This document shows, in pieces, positions 30,471 through 43,006 of a stretch of DNA of 64,000 nucleotides. The stretch comes from Chloranthus sessilifolius. Its lineage: Eukaryota > Streptophyta > Magnoliopsida > Chloranthales > Chloranthaceae. The translations under genes and the position numbers were made by a program. Each line of letters starts with the position of its first letter. Within the stretch, counting starts at the first letter, position 1. The notes beneath the pieces are model-generated. The model had not been told where the DNA came from. It saw nothing but the letters and a program-made list of their open reading frames with translations, and ran no database searches. Where the stretch lies: contig CM037595.1 in NCBI GenBank assembly GCA_021018995.1, positions 77,749,159-77,813,158 of the forward strand. The letters are read 5' to 3'.

Positions 30471-31876
30471 TGTTGTGAAAATTTTACTGTACTCGCAAGT
30501 GCATGAGTCGTGATGTAGTCAATGGGTGCAGAGTACAAGATCGTTCCCACGAGGATTGGTTACAAAATTTAAAATCAGAAATAACAATTAACTAAAAGAA
30601 TTTTCACAAATCTATTACAGTATTTTTTAAATTAAAAACTTAAGAACTTGGAAAATGAGATAAGCACTAACCACTAATTGAAATTTAAACCGATTATAAA
30701 AGATAAGGATTGAGATACTAAATCCTCCCATCGTAGGTTTATCATTTGTGTAATACAAATCTGTGGATTGAGATGGGAGATCTTTAACAGATATTTAAAA
30801 AGAAGCACCGCCCCAAACACACGTGAGTTCTAAAGTATAGATCTGAGATCAAGGAGATGTATGATTAACACCCCATGAGTGTGTGATTAATACCCATACC
30901 TCAGATAGTGATTGGAACTCATCACTGGGATAAAGTCGCACTATCAATCCGAGATCAAGGAGATGTATAATTAACACCCCATGAGTGTGTGATTAACACT
31001 CACACCTCAGATGGCAGTAAAATTTCACCGAGATGGATAATAATTAGGATAAAATTATTCTTGCAGATCTGAAATCATAGGGCATGATTAGCTCCTAGAT
31101 CTTAGATTAAAATCAGATTTCACCATTTTCAATAACAATATTAGGGCCTGTAAAAGCATCTGACATCTCAATCACATATTTGTATTCAACCCTAATGAAA
31201 CTAGCCACACATAATTGAAATAAATAACTCAATAAATGTAGAAATTGAAAATGACATTAAAATACCGTAAGGAATGATCCATAAAAATCCACGAAAGCTT
31301 TAATCCAACGCGTACAATCATTTTTTAAATGCAGAAATTAAATTAATCTAAGATCTAAAACTAGGATATAAAATACTGAGATTTCTCAAGTCACTGGACT
31401 GAATGCCCTTGAAAACTTAAAACGGAAAAACAGAAAATAGGAAAAATGCTAGTGGAAGCTCTCTTCCGAATCCTCAGATTTTTCTTTAAATAGCATCCAA
31501 ATCCGATATTCAAATTCAAATTCAAATTCGAACTTAGTCGATTGATCAACTTAAGTGGTCGATCGATCAACCAAGTTAAATTTTTAGTTTTTAAATTTAA
31601 ATTTTGCGGACTGTGTCGATTGATCGACCAAAGATGGTCGATCGATCGACCAAAGAGGGTCGATCGATCGACCTAGTCAAATGGTCAATTCCTATGTTTT
31701 GCTTCACTCATCCAATTGCTTTCAGCTTTTTACACCATTTTGCGCTTCTTAATGTATTTAAAGACCACTTTGTCCTGAAACTCAGAAAACTTGATAACTC
31801 ATGTTAGATAGCTTTCATCGGATGGCTAAATATAAATTTTTAGGGGTGAAATATCATCATATTTTACTGCACATAA
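30471..31876 (-). repeat. Athila 3' LTR
   Basis: 1406 bp. In window orientation it starts TGTTGTGAAAATTTTACTG and ends GCACATAA (CATCA in the partner). It contains an internal duplicated block (ATTAACACCCCATGAGTGTG near 30868 and 30970) and TCGATCGATCGACC palindromes at 31555-31675. It is similar to 43007-44442 throughout. Confidence 0.92.
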
Positions 31877-31895
31877 TACCCTCAAACCTACACTT
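31877..31895 (-). other. Athila polypurine tract
   Basis: On the minus strand TAGGTTTGAGGGTAT lies next to the 3' LTR, preceded by the CTTTGCTCGAGGACTAGCAA phrase that I recall from Athila elements. Confidence 0.6.
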
Positions 31896-34085
31896 TGCTA
31901 GTCCTCGAGCAAAGGAAAAGATAAACAAAACTGAAGAATAAACTAACAACCTAAGAAAAATAAATAATGTCACTTTCGTAGGGAGCACGATTGCATTTAG
32001 CATATGCAACAAGCCTTTAAACCGCTAGGTGATCCCTAGTGGAGGAGTTTCGTCTCCTGAGGGTTTTCAGTGAAGTTACCCACAAACTTCAAGACATTTT
32101 ATATAATTGATTCATGTGGGATTTGTTAATTGATCTCATTATGCATTTTCTCCATAAATAATATGCATATCATGTCATTTCCATTAATAATTAGTTAAGT
32201 TAAGCTAATGCTTCAATTTAGAGATAAATTTCTCACCCATCTTTATATGTGTCACGTGTGATTATCAGATCGAATTCTATTTATCTGAAAATTTATTTTA
32301 CTTGTGAACTGCATAGATTTATGTTTTGATTCAATCCTCACAATAGGCGTACTCTCAAAATAGAAATTCTTTGATGATGAGTATATTTTCACGCATGTGA
32401 GGGATCAATGCAAAACAAAATAAAGAAGTCTCACATGATAGGAGAAACACGTTATAAGTCAATGAATCAAAAATAAATCTCATAAGAATAGACACTTGTA
32501 TATTCTAAGCATGTCAAATCAAGTGTCATAGGTATCATATATTTATTCTCCACCAGACAGTTACTAATGTAAGATCAGATCATGAAGGTCTTTTTATAAA
32601 GTTGTAATGTGACCCAGGTAAGGGTAAGAAAGAAAGGAAAGTTGGGATTCAAAGCTTCTGAGAAATTGGAAAAGAAACTAACTTTTGATATTTCTATTTC
32701 TCTTTTTTTTTTTTCCCCTAATCTCTCACTATTTTTCTATTTTTTTTACTCCTTTTTCTTCTTTTGAATTTCGTTTTCTTGAAGCACCTCATATTTTTCA
32801 TTCTTTTAAAAAAATTTCTTTTTCTTTTTCTCCATTTTTAAAAAATATTTTTGTCATACACTCTCAATAAACACTACAACTCGGTATCTCTTCACTTACT
32901 CCCTTTTCGTTCACTCTTATCCATCGTTCCTAATTTCTCAGAAATAAGAAGAGTAAAGCTGAATTTTTAGAAATGGTGAAAGGTTAAAGGTTAACGTAGC
33001 TTATCAAAGAATGTATAAAGGTAAATTTTTCAATAGGCTCAAAGGGGTACTAGAAGGATAAATTTATATGAGGTGGGACATTTTAAGCACAATCGAGCCA
33101 AAGATGGCTTTCAATCACGTCCTTAAAAGATAGTAACTCTGCCTATTTGTCTTGAACAAACATATAGTACGTTCTAGCACAATAATTTGAATTTAATGTC
33201 ATGCAAAGTCACAAGTCAAAATAAAATATATGAGATTATGCAAGAATAATTTGTATTCAGAGACAACTCCGAGTTTATGTAAGCTCTCATCAAGGACGGA
33301 AAATTAGCTCTAAAGCTCATAGGGTTTTATTCTCTACTAAGATCCTTACAGTTCACAATTTTAGATAAGTTTTCATGATTTTAGCTTTTTGAACTGAGTC
33401 AGACACCATAACTTCTAAGAGTGGGTTTAAATTTTTATGTCAATTTCCACCTTAGCTTTTCTCTTCTAAAAGCAATAAAAAGAAATGGCATTTAATATTC
33501 TTTTAATGAGATTGCATAATCTACCTATTTTAAATTCCACACATCAACCGTATAAATTTTTCTTGGAAGAATCTTCAAAGTGCACAGTCGATCGATCGAC
33601 GAGGTTGGTCGATTGATCGACCAAATCCGATTTTTTTTTTTTTTTTTTTTAATTTTTTTAATTTTTTTAATTTTTTTTTCTTTGTTATTTAAAAAAAAAA
33701 AAAGAATAACACATACCACCCCCAAACCTAAATAATGCAATGTCCTCATTTGACCAAAATTAAGGGGCACCCCCAAACCTGCAATAAGAGGACTCATAGA
33801 CCAAAAAGGCAAAGGAAGTGACAAGCATTAGTAAAACTAAAAGAAAATTAATTAAGGAAATATTGTAAATTACACTTATGCAAACCATAAAATATGAAAT
33901 CCTAAAGCTACCTAAAAACAGAAAATATGCAGAACTAAAAATAACCTAAAATTCCTAAAACATCCTAAAGACTTTTAATTTCTTCTCTCAAACATCCGTA
34001 TCAACTCCCGACCCTGGCTTCGGTTTTAGAAACACAAAATTCTACATCGCTTCGGTGATTCTCCCCGGATTCAAAGAATCAAGAG
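31896..34085 (-). other. Athila 3' non-coding region
   Basis: About 2.2 kb without a supported reading frame. It includes T-rich tracts (32690-32850, 33630-33690), a TCGATCGATCGACGAGG palindrome cluster at 33588-33626, and GC-poor sequence. Long 3' untranslated segments are usual in Athila elements. Confidence 0.6.
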
Positions 34086-34547
34086 TCACATTAGGAGGCG
34101 GCGGGGTTGATGGGTTGGTTGTATTACTCGTGGGCAGTCCTGAAGTGTCGGAGTCGGGTATAACTTTGCCCAAGTCTCAATAGGTATAAGATCAATAACC
34201 TCCTTTGGGATTGATTTTGGAATGAATGCAACTAATGGGATTGGTGATGGTAACGATGAAGAAGAAGGAATGGGTGATGGTGATTTGGTGATAGGGGATG
34301 CGGATGGAATCGAATCCAAATCAATCATCTCTATATCGCTTGATAAGATTGGCGTGGGCTTGGCTGATCGATTGGTTCTTTTTCTTGCTGGTTCATCCCA
34401 AATTTGAAGAGGTAAGGGATCAATATCTACCACATTGATGTTGGTGAGATCCAATGGAGTTTTTGATCCGCTAGACCTTTCCCTTTTCCTTGCTATTTCT
34501 TTCATCTTTCGCATAGTTGCCCTTGTATAATAGGTTCTTCCGGCCAT
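34086..34547 (-). pseudogene. Athila downstream ORF (Ser/Pro-rich, basic N-terminus)
   Basis: An intact 153-codon frame from MAGRTYYTRATMRKMKEIAR has basic clusters (RKRERSSGSK, EPARKRTNRSAKP), then a low-complexity Ser/Pro stretch (SPSPIPSSSSLPSPIP), and ends PRRLLM. The longer in-frame start at 34598 is less likely because the basic head starts at 34547. I do not recognise a domain. Its position after the env-like ORF and its nuclear-signal-like basic clusters are all that can be said. It may be the displaced N-terminus of an accessory protein. Confidence 0.4.
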
Positions 34548-35275
34548 TGATATTTTATGAAATTGAGGGGATGAATTGATGACGACAATTATAGGCAAAA
34601 TTTTCAGGGTGTTTGAAATAAATAGAGAGAGAGCGAGAGTTTGAGAGTTTCTAAAAGAGTCCTACCAAAGAAAGAAAAGAATCCTAAAATATTAAACTGC
34701 TAAAATTAAAAGATTCTGAACGGATTTTTTTATATATTTTTTTTCTTCAGTCGATTGATCGACTGTTTAGGTCGATCGATCGACTAATCCAGTCAACATG
34801 AGTTGACTTTATATAACCTCGATTAATTGACAGTGAGAGTCGATTAATCGATTGGTTAATCTAAACAGAGACTAATTGATAGAATTTTTACAAAGTCGAT
34901 TGATCGACCAAACAGAGTTGATCGATCGACTGATAAAAATAACACGAAAATAGCATGAAAATGAAAATTTTCTTTTATTTTTCATTGAAAATTTCCATTT
35001 TTTTTCTCTTTTTTTTTTTTTTACAAATCCTACTCCTATACACACTAAAAAAAAAATTCTAATCCTAATAAAGATTTTAAAAAGTAACAATTCTAAAAAT
35101 AAAATTAACACAGATGATGCAAAAAGAAAATCTAATCCTAATCATCTTCTTCATCTTCTTCCGCCTGCCTCGCACGAGCCCTCATCTCGTCATAGCCATC
35201 GGGCCACAATCATTGGCCCAACTAATGCATGAAGGCCCGATCATATCGGCTACAACAGAGATTTTGATTGTATTG

Positions 35276-36256
35276 TCACTGCTGCTCGTCGATCAAGAAG
35301 TTGATCTGAGCCTGCATTAATTCAAGGGAAACTCCCTCATTGCGGACTGGTTCTGGCACTAGCTCGGCGGCGACTTCTTCTTGGCGCACTCGACGGCACT
35401 GTCGGGCAGGAGGAACAGGTTGTGTATCAACATTTCCCAACATACGCATTCTTCGAATTCCACTGTGTCGGCCCATAGCGATAAAATGGAAGGTTCCCAA
35501 TATTATCATCAAGACAAAAAGGGAAACCAAGATAATGTAAGAGTTGCATCACCAGATGGGAAAAATAAATGAGTGCGACATCACCAGCAGGAGGGTTTAC
35601 AATTTCATCGTGGCATCGCCACATCGAATCATGTAAAAACCATGAAATATTAAGCCATGATCGTTTGTAGCCACCATACAATGCTTTTACCCGAGGTCTA
35701 GTTCTTTAAGAGGCATGTCCTCGTTGGCAAAGACTACAAGAAATGACAATGTCCCATAACAGAATGTTGCGCGGGAGAGCAGATCATTTAGTCGCAAGTC
35801 CTCTTGATGCATATACACCATTGCACATATCATCAATCATTGGTCCTTGCTCAACATCAAGCTCTTTACCAAGTTCGTGGTTCAAAGGGCGCTCAGCAAG
35901 AATTCCAAAACATCCGCGATCGTATTCGGATAAAATTTTCTCTTCCAGCCGTTAATGGAGATGGTGAAATGGGCATTTTCATTTGTCTCGTCTGATGCAT
36001 TTACCCACTTCATATTTTGATAGAACAAACGGACTACCCGCTCCGAGACGTTAATTTCTGGGGGCGTCATCAGAAAGTGAAGATTGAGGGCAGCAATATA
36101 CGCAAATGAGATTGCGCACTCCGGCATTGCACTGAATGCCGTCACATTGTACATGTATTCTGATGACATTTCCTTTGTGGCAAAATGACCTTTTGGTCGT
36201 TCTCGGAAAACTCCTTCTGGACGCTGAGGAAGTCTTGCAGAAGAGGATGATGCCAT
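35276..36256 (-). pseudogene. Athila accessory (env-position) ORF, plant-transposon-protein-like
   Basis: It starts MASSSSARLPQRPEG at 36256. The first frame runs to 35882 through ERVVRLFYQNMK and FTISINGWKRKFYPNTIADV. After shifts it continues in the frames at 35681-35427 (SWLNISWFLHDSMWRCHDEI, then YFSHLVMQLLHYLGFP) and 35530-35276 (acidic, EEVAAELVPEP). The VRLFYQ block and what follows match the ORF at 53549-54403 of chromovirus E3 (LVRLFYQGLK, then VVMTTIEGRDYAFTRRHIHE). I recall this as the 'putative plant transposon protein' family found in Athila-type elements. No signal peptide or convincing membrane segment is seen in this frame, so 'env' refers to position only. Confidence 0.6.
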
Positions 36257-36379
36257 TTTAGGGAATGCTAGGAAACTAAGAAAAATTTGGAGAAGATTAG
36301 GAATGTTCGAGAGAATGTGGAAGAGAAAGGACACTCGGTCCTTTAAATAGACGCAGAGGCACATCTTCTGTTTCAGACA

Positions 36380-36830
36380 CAACGTATACGTCGATCGATC
36401 GACGTGTATACATCGATCGATCGACTCAGACATTGAAAAGGCGTGCATTTAAAGTGTACAATTTTCAATAATTGTCGATTGATCGACCTTTTGAGGTCGA
36501 TTGATCGACACTTACAGTAGCGTTTCCCTAGGCGTTGGAACAGTGCGTTCACGAGCGTGAATTGAATTTTGAGAAAGTCGATTGATTGACCTTACATGTC
36601 GATCGATCAAAAACGGTGCATGCTGGTATGAAACGACATGACACTTAATTTGCCTCAAAAAAATGCGATGTTTAGAGTTGATCAATCGAGTAAGAACAAC
36701 GATTGATCGACAATAAAGACACATCTAGAAAACGTCCTCACCATAAATTTTCACAATTACTGTCGATTGATCGACAAAACTTGGTTGATCACTCGACCAT
36801 CCGTCTCTTTATCGATCGATCGATCTCTTT
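36380..36830. repeat. TCGATCGATCGA/TCGATTGATCGA palindrome array between Athila pol and accessory ORF
   Basis: Roughly ten copies of the palindromes TCGATCGATCGA, TCGATTGATCGAC and variants lie in about 450 bp, often in pairs separated by 8-15 bp of unlike sequence. Similar pairs occur at 33588-33626, 34748-34930, 42632-42850 and in both LTRs. Confidence 0.85.
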
Positions 36831-37135
36831 TTTTTTCACTTGGGTTGCCTCCCAAGAAGCGCTAAATTTAATGTAGCTAGCTTGACATCCCAGATCTTTC
36901 AATTTTATCTCAATTGATCGGAATTTCTTAGCACAATTTCATCAAAATTTTCAATAAAATTTTCTAAAAACGGTTTTACCCATTGCCCATTAACTCGAAA
37001 CTTACTTTCATTTCGCAGGTTGCATAGTTCAATTGCTCCGTTGGGAAATATTTTATTTACCCAGAATGGACCGCTCTATCGGGTTTTGAGCTTTCCTGGA
37101 AACGAATGGAGTCTTGAGTTATATAGCAGTACCTT

Positions 37136-37871
37136 CTATCCCACAGTGAATGATTTCCTGAAAATACACTGGTCATGAACACGCTTCATGCGATCCTTGT
37201 AGGATCTTGCACAATCATATGCATCAGCTCTTACTTTCTCCAACTCTGTAATTTCCAATTTTTGCTTCTCACTAGCTTTTTGTAAGCCACAATTCAGACT
37301 TAACAACCCAATAGGCCCGATGTTCCAATTCAACAGGTAAATGGTAACATTTGCCAAAGACCATTCTATAAGGGGACATTCCTATGGGAGCCTTGAACGC
37401 TGTTCGATATGCCCAGAGTGTGTTGTTTAATTGCAACGACCAATCTTTCCGATTAGGCTTTATCGTTTTCTCTAAAATACGTTTGATTTCCCGATTCGAA
37501 ACCTCGACTTGTCCACTGGTTTGAGGGTGGTATGGTGTAGCCACTTTGTGCGTGATCCCATACTTTTTCATGAGCTGCTCGAACACTTCATTACCGAAGT
37601 GTTTTCCACCATCGCTAATAATCGCGCGTGGAGTACCAAATCTGGGAAATATCTCATTCTTAAGAAATTTAACAACCACTCTGTGATCGTTGGTTTTGTA
37701 GGCCATTGCTTCAACCCATTTTGAAGCATAATCCACTGCAACTAGGATGTATAAATTTTTAAAAGAATTCGAGAATGGGCCCATGAAGTCTATTCCCCAT
37801 ACATTAAACACTTCAACTTCCAGGATTGGATTTAAGGGCATCATATTTTTTTTTGAAATTCTGCCTAACAT
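37136..37871 (-). pseudogene. Athila integrase core and C-terminus
   Basis: The open frame 37871-37272 has the DDE core: WGIDFMGPF (first Asp), [10 protein letters not shown] (second Asp), [16 protein letters not shown] (Glu). It goes on to [16 protein letters not shown] and ELEHRAYW. A frame shift near 37310 leads to SEKQKLEITELEKVRADAYD in the frame ending at 37136, normally the integrase C-terminal region. The integrase inserted the element cDNA. All three catalytic residues are still visible. Confidence 0.9.
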
Positions 37872-38769
37872 TTGACAGCTACTACATGAAATGCAGTGCT
37901 GGTGACAGTCTTTAAAAATTGTTGGCCAATAAAATCCACATTAGAGAATCTTAGTCGCAATCTTTCTTGAGCTAAAATGTCCTCCACAGGACAACTCATG
38001 ACAGAATGAAATAATTTTTGACTACTCATGTTCCGAAATATATCTTCTGATAATTTGATCAGCACAATATTTAAACAGGTACGGATTTTCGAAAAAATAA
38101 TGCTTAGCCCGTGCTTAAAAAACAGTTTTCTCATTTTTATTCCAATGCTTAGGTATCGATCTGTCACCAAATAGTTGAACAGATCCGTATACCACGGTAA
38201 ATGTTCAACAGTGAGCAATTGTTCATCAGGAAAATTTTCCAGAATCGAGATCAAATCCTCAGAGTTTTTAACAATGATTCGAAATAAATGATTTGCGACC
38301 ACATTTTCTGACCCCTTTTTATCTTTGATTTCGAGATCGAACTCTTGGAGGAGTAAAATCCACCGAATCAAACGGGCTTTTGCATCTTTATTTGCAAAGA
38401 GGTAGCGAATGGCCGCATGATCAGTAAACACTATAACTTTTGATCCTAACAAATAAGATCGAAACTTGTCCAACGCAAAGACTACTGTTAGGAGTTCCTT
38501 TTCCGTGATAGAATAGTTCAGTTACGCATTATTGAGAGTGCAACTTGCATAGTAGATGACATGCGACGCTTTCTCTACCCTTTCCCTAGAACAGCTCCAA
38601 TTGCATAATCCGAAGCATCACACATGATTTCGAATGGGAGCGTCCAATCTGGAGATTGGATTATAGGAACTCCGACCAATTCTGCCTTGACAATTTCAAA
38701 GACACTTCGACACTTTTCATAAAAAATGAATGAGACATCTTTAGACAGTAGACTGCACAATGGTTTCAC
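37865..38769 (-). pseudogene. Athila RNase H and integrase zinc region
   Basis: The first part (38769-38575) reads MCDASDYAIGAVLGKG with the catalytic Asp. The second (38473-37865) reads [20 protein letters not shown], then [20 protein letters not shown] and the linker to the integrase zinc finger (ending FHVVAVKC). Stops and frame changes separate them near 38520. Confidence 0.85.
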
Positions 38770-38961
38770 AATTTTACTGAAATCCTTTATAAAACGACGA
38801 TAAAAACCGGCGTGTCCAAGGAAAGACCTTACTTATTTGACTATTCTGGGTGGTGGAAGGTTTGAAATTAGATCTACCTTAGCCTTGTCCACTTCAATGC
38901 CTCGAGACGATATGATATATCCCAAAACAATACCATTTTGTACCATGAAATGACACTTTTC

Positions 38962-39618
38962 CTAATTCAAAACAAGGCTCTTCTCTTGACACCTTGTAAG
39001 AACAAGGGATAAATGGTACAAACAATCACTAAAATTGTCTCTATAAATAGAGAAATCATCCATGAAGACCTCTAGGAACCTTTCCACCATGTCTGAGAAT
39101 ATACTCAGCATACATCTTTGGAATGTAGCTGGAGCATTGCAAAATCCGAATGACATCCTTCGATAAGAAAATGTTCCAAAGGGATATGTAAATATCGTCT
39201 TCTTCTGATCTTTTGGTGCAATAACTATCTGATTATGTCCAGGATAGCCATCAAGGAAACAATAGTATTGATGCACAGCCAATCTCTCGAGCATCTGATC
39301 AATGAATGGGAAGGGAAAGTGATCCTTTTTGGTCATCAAATTTAACTTTCTGTAATCGATACACACTCTCTAGCCAGTTTGAACCTTAGTTGGTACCAAC
39401 TCATTCTCCTCGTTTGTCACCACAGTAACTTCAGACTTTTTGGGTACTACTTGTGTCAGACTCACCCATTTGTTATCAGAAATTGGATATATAATCCCAG
39501 CATCTAGCAGCTTAATAACCTCCTTTCTCACCACATCTTGTATTATTGGATTCAATCTACGTTGTGGTTCTCTAGAGGGTTTAGCGCTTTCTTTCAAATA
39601 AATTCGGTGCATACACAC
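38962..39618 (-). pseudogene. Athila reverse transcriptase
   Basis: 39618-39370 gives the N-terminus (VVRKEVIKLLDAGIIYPISD, VVPKKSEVTVV). A stop replaces the Trp of the TGWRVCIDYR block. 39366-38962 continues with CIDYRKLNLMTKKDHFPFPF, then the catalytic first-Asp region (FLDGYPGHNQI; usually GYSG), SFGFCNAPATF, VFMDDFSIY (catalytic pair) and CQEKSLVLN. It belongs to the Athila type. Confidence 0.9.
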
Positions 39619-39696
39619 CGTTGGGCTAATTCCTTTAATGTCTTTGATAGACCACCCGATTGCACTTTTGTGGTCTTGGAGTACTTCGATGAGCTT

Positions 39697-40503
39697 TTAT
39701 TCTTGATCCTCATTCAAATTCGTAGAAATAATCACTGACTCAGTTTCATCTGTACCCAAGTATGCATATTTCAAATCTGCAGGGAGAGATTTTAGTTCTA
39801 GCCTTGATTTCCCTCCTTCATTTGATTCTTCTCGGCTTCCTTCTTCCTTTTCCTCATCTTTCAGTTGACATTCATTTTCTCCCAAGAGTGGCGTTGAGTC
39901 TAACATTTCATTAACTTCGTATATCACCTGATCCACATCGAAGTCTTTACCAAAATATGCCAAACAGGCCTCTAAAGGGTCCTCATATTCTGAAGCAAAA
40001 AATTTATTTTCCACAATATTATCAATCATGCAAACTTGTGCATGTTCCTCATCCTCAACAGGTTGTCTTGAAATGTGAAAGAGATTCAGTTCCACAGTCA
40101 TGTTCCCAAATGACAAATTCATTATCCCATTTCGGCAATTGATTAGTGCATTCAAAGTTGCTAGAAATGGTCTTCCTAAAATTATCGAAACATTATTTCT
40201 GTGTTTAGGAATGGGTTATGTATCCAAGACAACAAAATCAACTGAGAAGTAGAAAGTATCTACTTTGATAAGGACATCCTCAACTATTCCCCTAGGAATC
40301 TTAATTGGCCTATCTGCAAGTTGAAGGGTCATAGCTGTAGGTTTAAGTTCCCCCAGCTCAAGTTCCTTGTATACAGAGTATGGCAACAGATTAACACTTG
40401 CTCCAAGATCTAGAAGTGCTTGATTAATGCGATTCTCCCCTATAATGATTGAAATTGTAGGACATCCAGGGTTCTTATATTTGATTAGAAGTCTCGCTTG
40501 CAA
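39697..40503 (-). pseudogene. Athila protease and linker
   Basis: 40503-40216 encodes the aspartic protease: the active-site loop ALLDLGASVNLLPYSV has its Asp, followed by the flap region (KIPRGIVEDVLIKV) and FVVLDT. The frame at 40155-39697 continues (NALINCRNGIMNLSFGNMTV, then an acidic linker LKDEEKEEGSREE) up to the RT. Stops near 40215 separate the two. Confidence 0.85.
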
Positions 40504-40641
40504 AACTGAGCTTACTTACTCTGCTAAGAAGGCTTTCTTCGGGACATTAGTCTTTCGCTTGATCGTGACTAAATCCTTTAGAAATTTTACATATGCCGGC
40601 ACTTGCTGAATGACATCTAGGAAGGGGATATTTATCTTCAA

Positions 40642-42616
40642 CTATTTGAACATTTCAATGATCCCTTCCTGATCGCGATTCTTCTTTGGTCCCATTAGCC
40701 TTTGAGGGTATGGGGCCTTGGGTACGAAATTCTTTTCTTTCTCACTCTTATCTTCGATCTTTTCATCTTGCTTCTCTTGTTTCTCTTCTTCTTTTACTTC
40801 CTTGTTCATCATTTTTTCTTCAGGTTCAGGCTTCTCATCTTTTTCTGGTATTTCCACTTTATTGTCGATTTACTTTCCAGATCTTAATGTAGTAATCGCC
40901 TTGATCTGTTATTGGCTCTCTTCCTGAGATGAGGTCGAGGCATGCTCAATAGCCATCTGTCCTCTTGGATTCGAAATTGGTTGGCTTGGGAATGATCCCT
41001 TCTCTCTCTCTCTCACAAAGGAGTGTCACCAATTGCCCAATTTGCGTCTCTATCCTTGAGATTGAAGAGGTATTGGATTGGATGAACTTCCACATATCCT
41101 CACTCTGAGGATATTGATTCAGAGACTGACGTGGTGAAACATTTCTTTGTTGATTATTGAATCCCGGTGGTGGGAAATTTTGTGCGAAACCAGGTTGACT
41201 TACGAGTTGCTGTGCAGGTTGGTTTTGATAGCCCGACGTTGATTGTGAGAATTGGTAATTCTAATTCAATTGCCTGGGTTGCACACTTTGATTTTGATTC
41301 TGGTGAAATTGGTTTCCTCCTCCATAGTGTTGTTATTGGAATTGTCCTTGACCAAACTGTTGTTGTGATCCCTGATTGAAATTTTGATTCGGGTATAAAT
41401 TCATCCCTTGATCTCTGCCTTGAGGTCTTTGATTCCCCTGTTTTCATGAGAAATTCTGATGATATTTCCAACTCTTTGGGTTATTTTTATTGAAAATATT
41501 TCCCTGATTCCGACCGTAAGCATTCAATGCATTCAATTGCTCACTAGGATCTTCTGAGTAATTTTGCATTGACGGGCAACCGTTGGATGTGTGCATTGGA
41601 CCTGCACAATATGAGCATGGATCTGGTTGCACGTTTACAACACTCACATTTTTCTTCAATTTTAATTCCTCAACTTGTTGAGTGAGGAAATCTATTTTTA
41701 CCATTAGATCTGGTGATTCTTTCACCACATACAATCCTCCTTTCTTTGCTGAGCTTCCTGCTTGATCTCGATTCTTGTTTGGCTAATCTCGACTGTTCGA
41801 AAAGTCCCATTGCTGTGAATCTTTAGCTAACTTCTTCAAGAATCGATAAGATTCAATTTCTCTCAATCCCAAGAATCCTCCACTGTTCATGGATTCAATC
41901 AGATGTCGATTGGCCTGATCCAATCCATTGTAAAAACATTAGACCAATCTCCATTTCGAGAATCCATGGTGAGGACATTTCAATAAGATATCCATGAACC
42001 TATCCCAAGCTTCATAAAATCTCTCATCATTTTCTTGTATAAAATCAGTGATTTCACGTCTTAAGGTATTAGTCTTGGCCATAGGAAAGAATTTTGACAG
42101 AAATTTCTTAACCATCTGATCCCAGGTGGTTATGAATCCAGCTGGTAGAGAGTTTAACGATGCTTTGGCCTTATCCTTTATAGAAAAAGGAAATAGACGT
42201 AGTCTCACAGATTCTTCACTGAATTTCTGATACACCGAAGAACAGACTTCGGTGAAGTCTTTGATGTGTTGGTACGGATCTTCTCTTTTCATACCATGAA
42301 AAATTGGAAGTATTTGAATCACATTGGTACGGATTTCAAATCTACCACCAGGTGTGGCGGGATGCGTGATGCAAGAAGGGGTATTTGTAGTTATAGAAGC
42401 AAACAACTCTCTCAGAGTTGGCTCCTCCTCATTTTCATGTTGTTGATTTTCATAATCGTTTGCATTCATTTCGAATTGAATTAATGTTTCACTTCTAGCT
42501 TCTCGCTCTATTTTAATCTCTTTTCGATTCGAATAACAAGTTCGCTCGATCTCAGAATTGAAAGGTTCTAAAGATTTATCTCTAGAAGACCTCGTGTGCA
42601 TACACAAGCTGCACAA
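40642..42616 (-). pseudogene. gag: Athila gag
   Basis: The gag core frame 42616-41939 contains LPIFHGMKREDPYQHIKDFT, RLFPFSIKDKAKASLNSLPA, TTWDQMVKKFLSKFFPMAKT and YEAWDRFMDILLKCPHHGF. A TAA (Gln expected) ends it. The sequence continues through NGLDQANRHLIESM to 41734-41444 with a CCHC zinc knuckle (CSYCAGPMHTSNGC). The following Gln/Asn-rich region is frame-broken (41471-41154). A Lys/Glu-rich segment (40857-40642) precedes the protease. The likely start is the Met of FEMNANDY near 42475 or an earlier one; I cannot decide. Confidence 0.85.
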
Positions 42617-42982
42617 ATTTTTTTTTCTTTTCTCGATTGATCGACTATTTAGGTCGATCGATCGCTCGTGAGACAGTCTTCGATTGATCGACTGTTTAGG
42701 TCGATCGATCGAGAATTCAAAATTTAAATTTTTGAAAAGAAAATATTTTTTTTTATTCCATCATCCAAAATCCAAAGATTGCGGCGGAGATTTTTGGCGG
42801 ATTTTTTTTTGGAGTCGATTGATCGACTGTTTAGGTCGATCGATCGATACTCAAAAGTTTACTATTTTTTTTTTCGATTGATTGAATTAGCAAAGTTACT
42901 GATTTTAAACCTCCAAAGATTCTTAAAATTAATTTTCTATTTCTAAAATAAAATAAAATAAAATAAATTTTCTATGCTCAAA

Positions 42983-43000
42983 TCCCCGACAACGGCGCCA
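42983..43000 (-). other. Athila primer-binding site (tRNA-Asp)
   Basis: In window orientation TCCCCGACAACGGCGCCA; the minus strand reads TGGCGCCGTTGTCGGGGA, one mismatch from the tRNA-Asp-complementary site I recall for Athila elements. Confidence 0.85.
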
Positions 43001-43006
43001 AAAACT

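Noticed and set aside
35276..36256. Viral envelope gene
   Set aside because: Only the position is env-like; no signal peptide, cleavage site or clear membrane anchor is visible, and the best relation is to plant transposon proteins.
40686..40927. Plus-strand Phe/Ser/Leu-rich frames resembling membrane proteins
   Set aside because: They are the complement of the Lys/Glu-rich gag linker of the Athila element.
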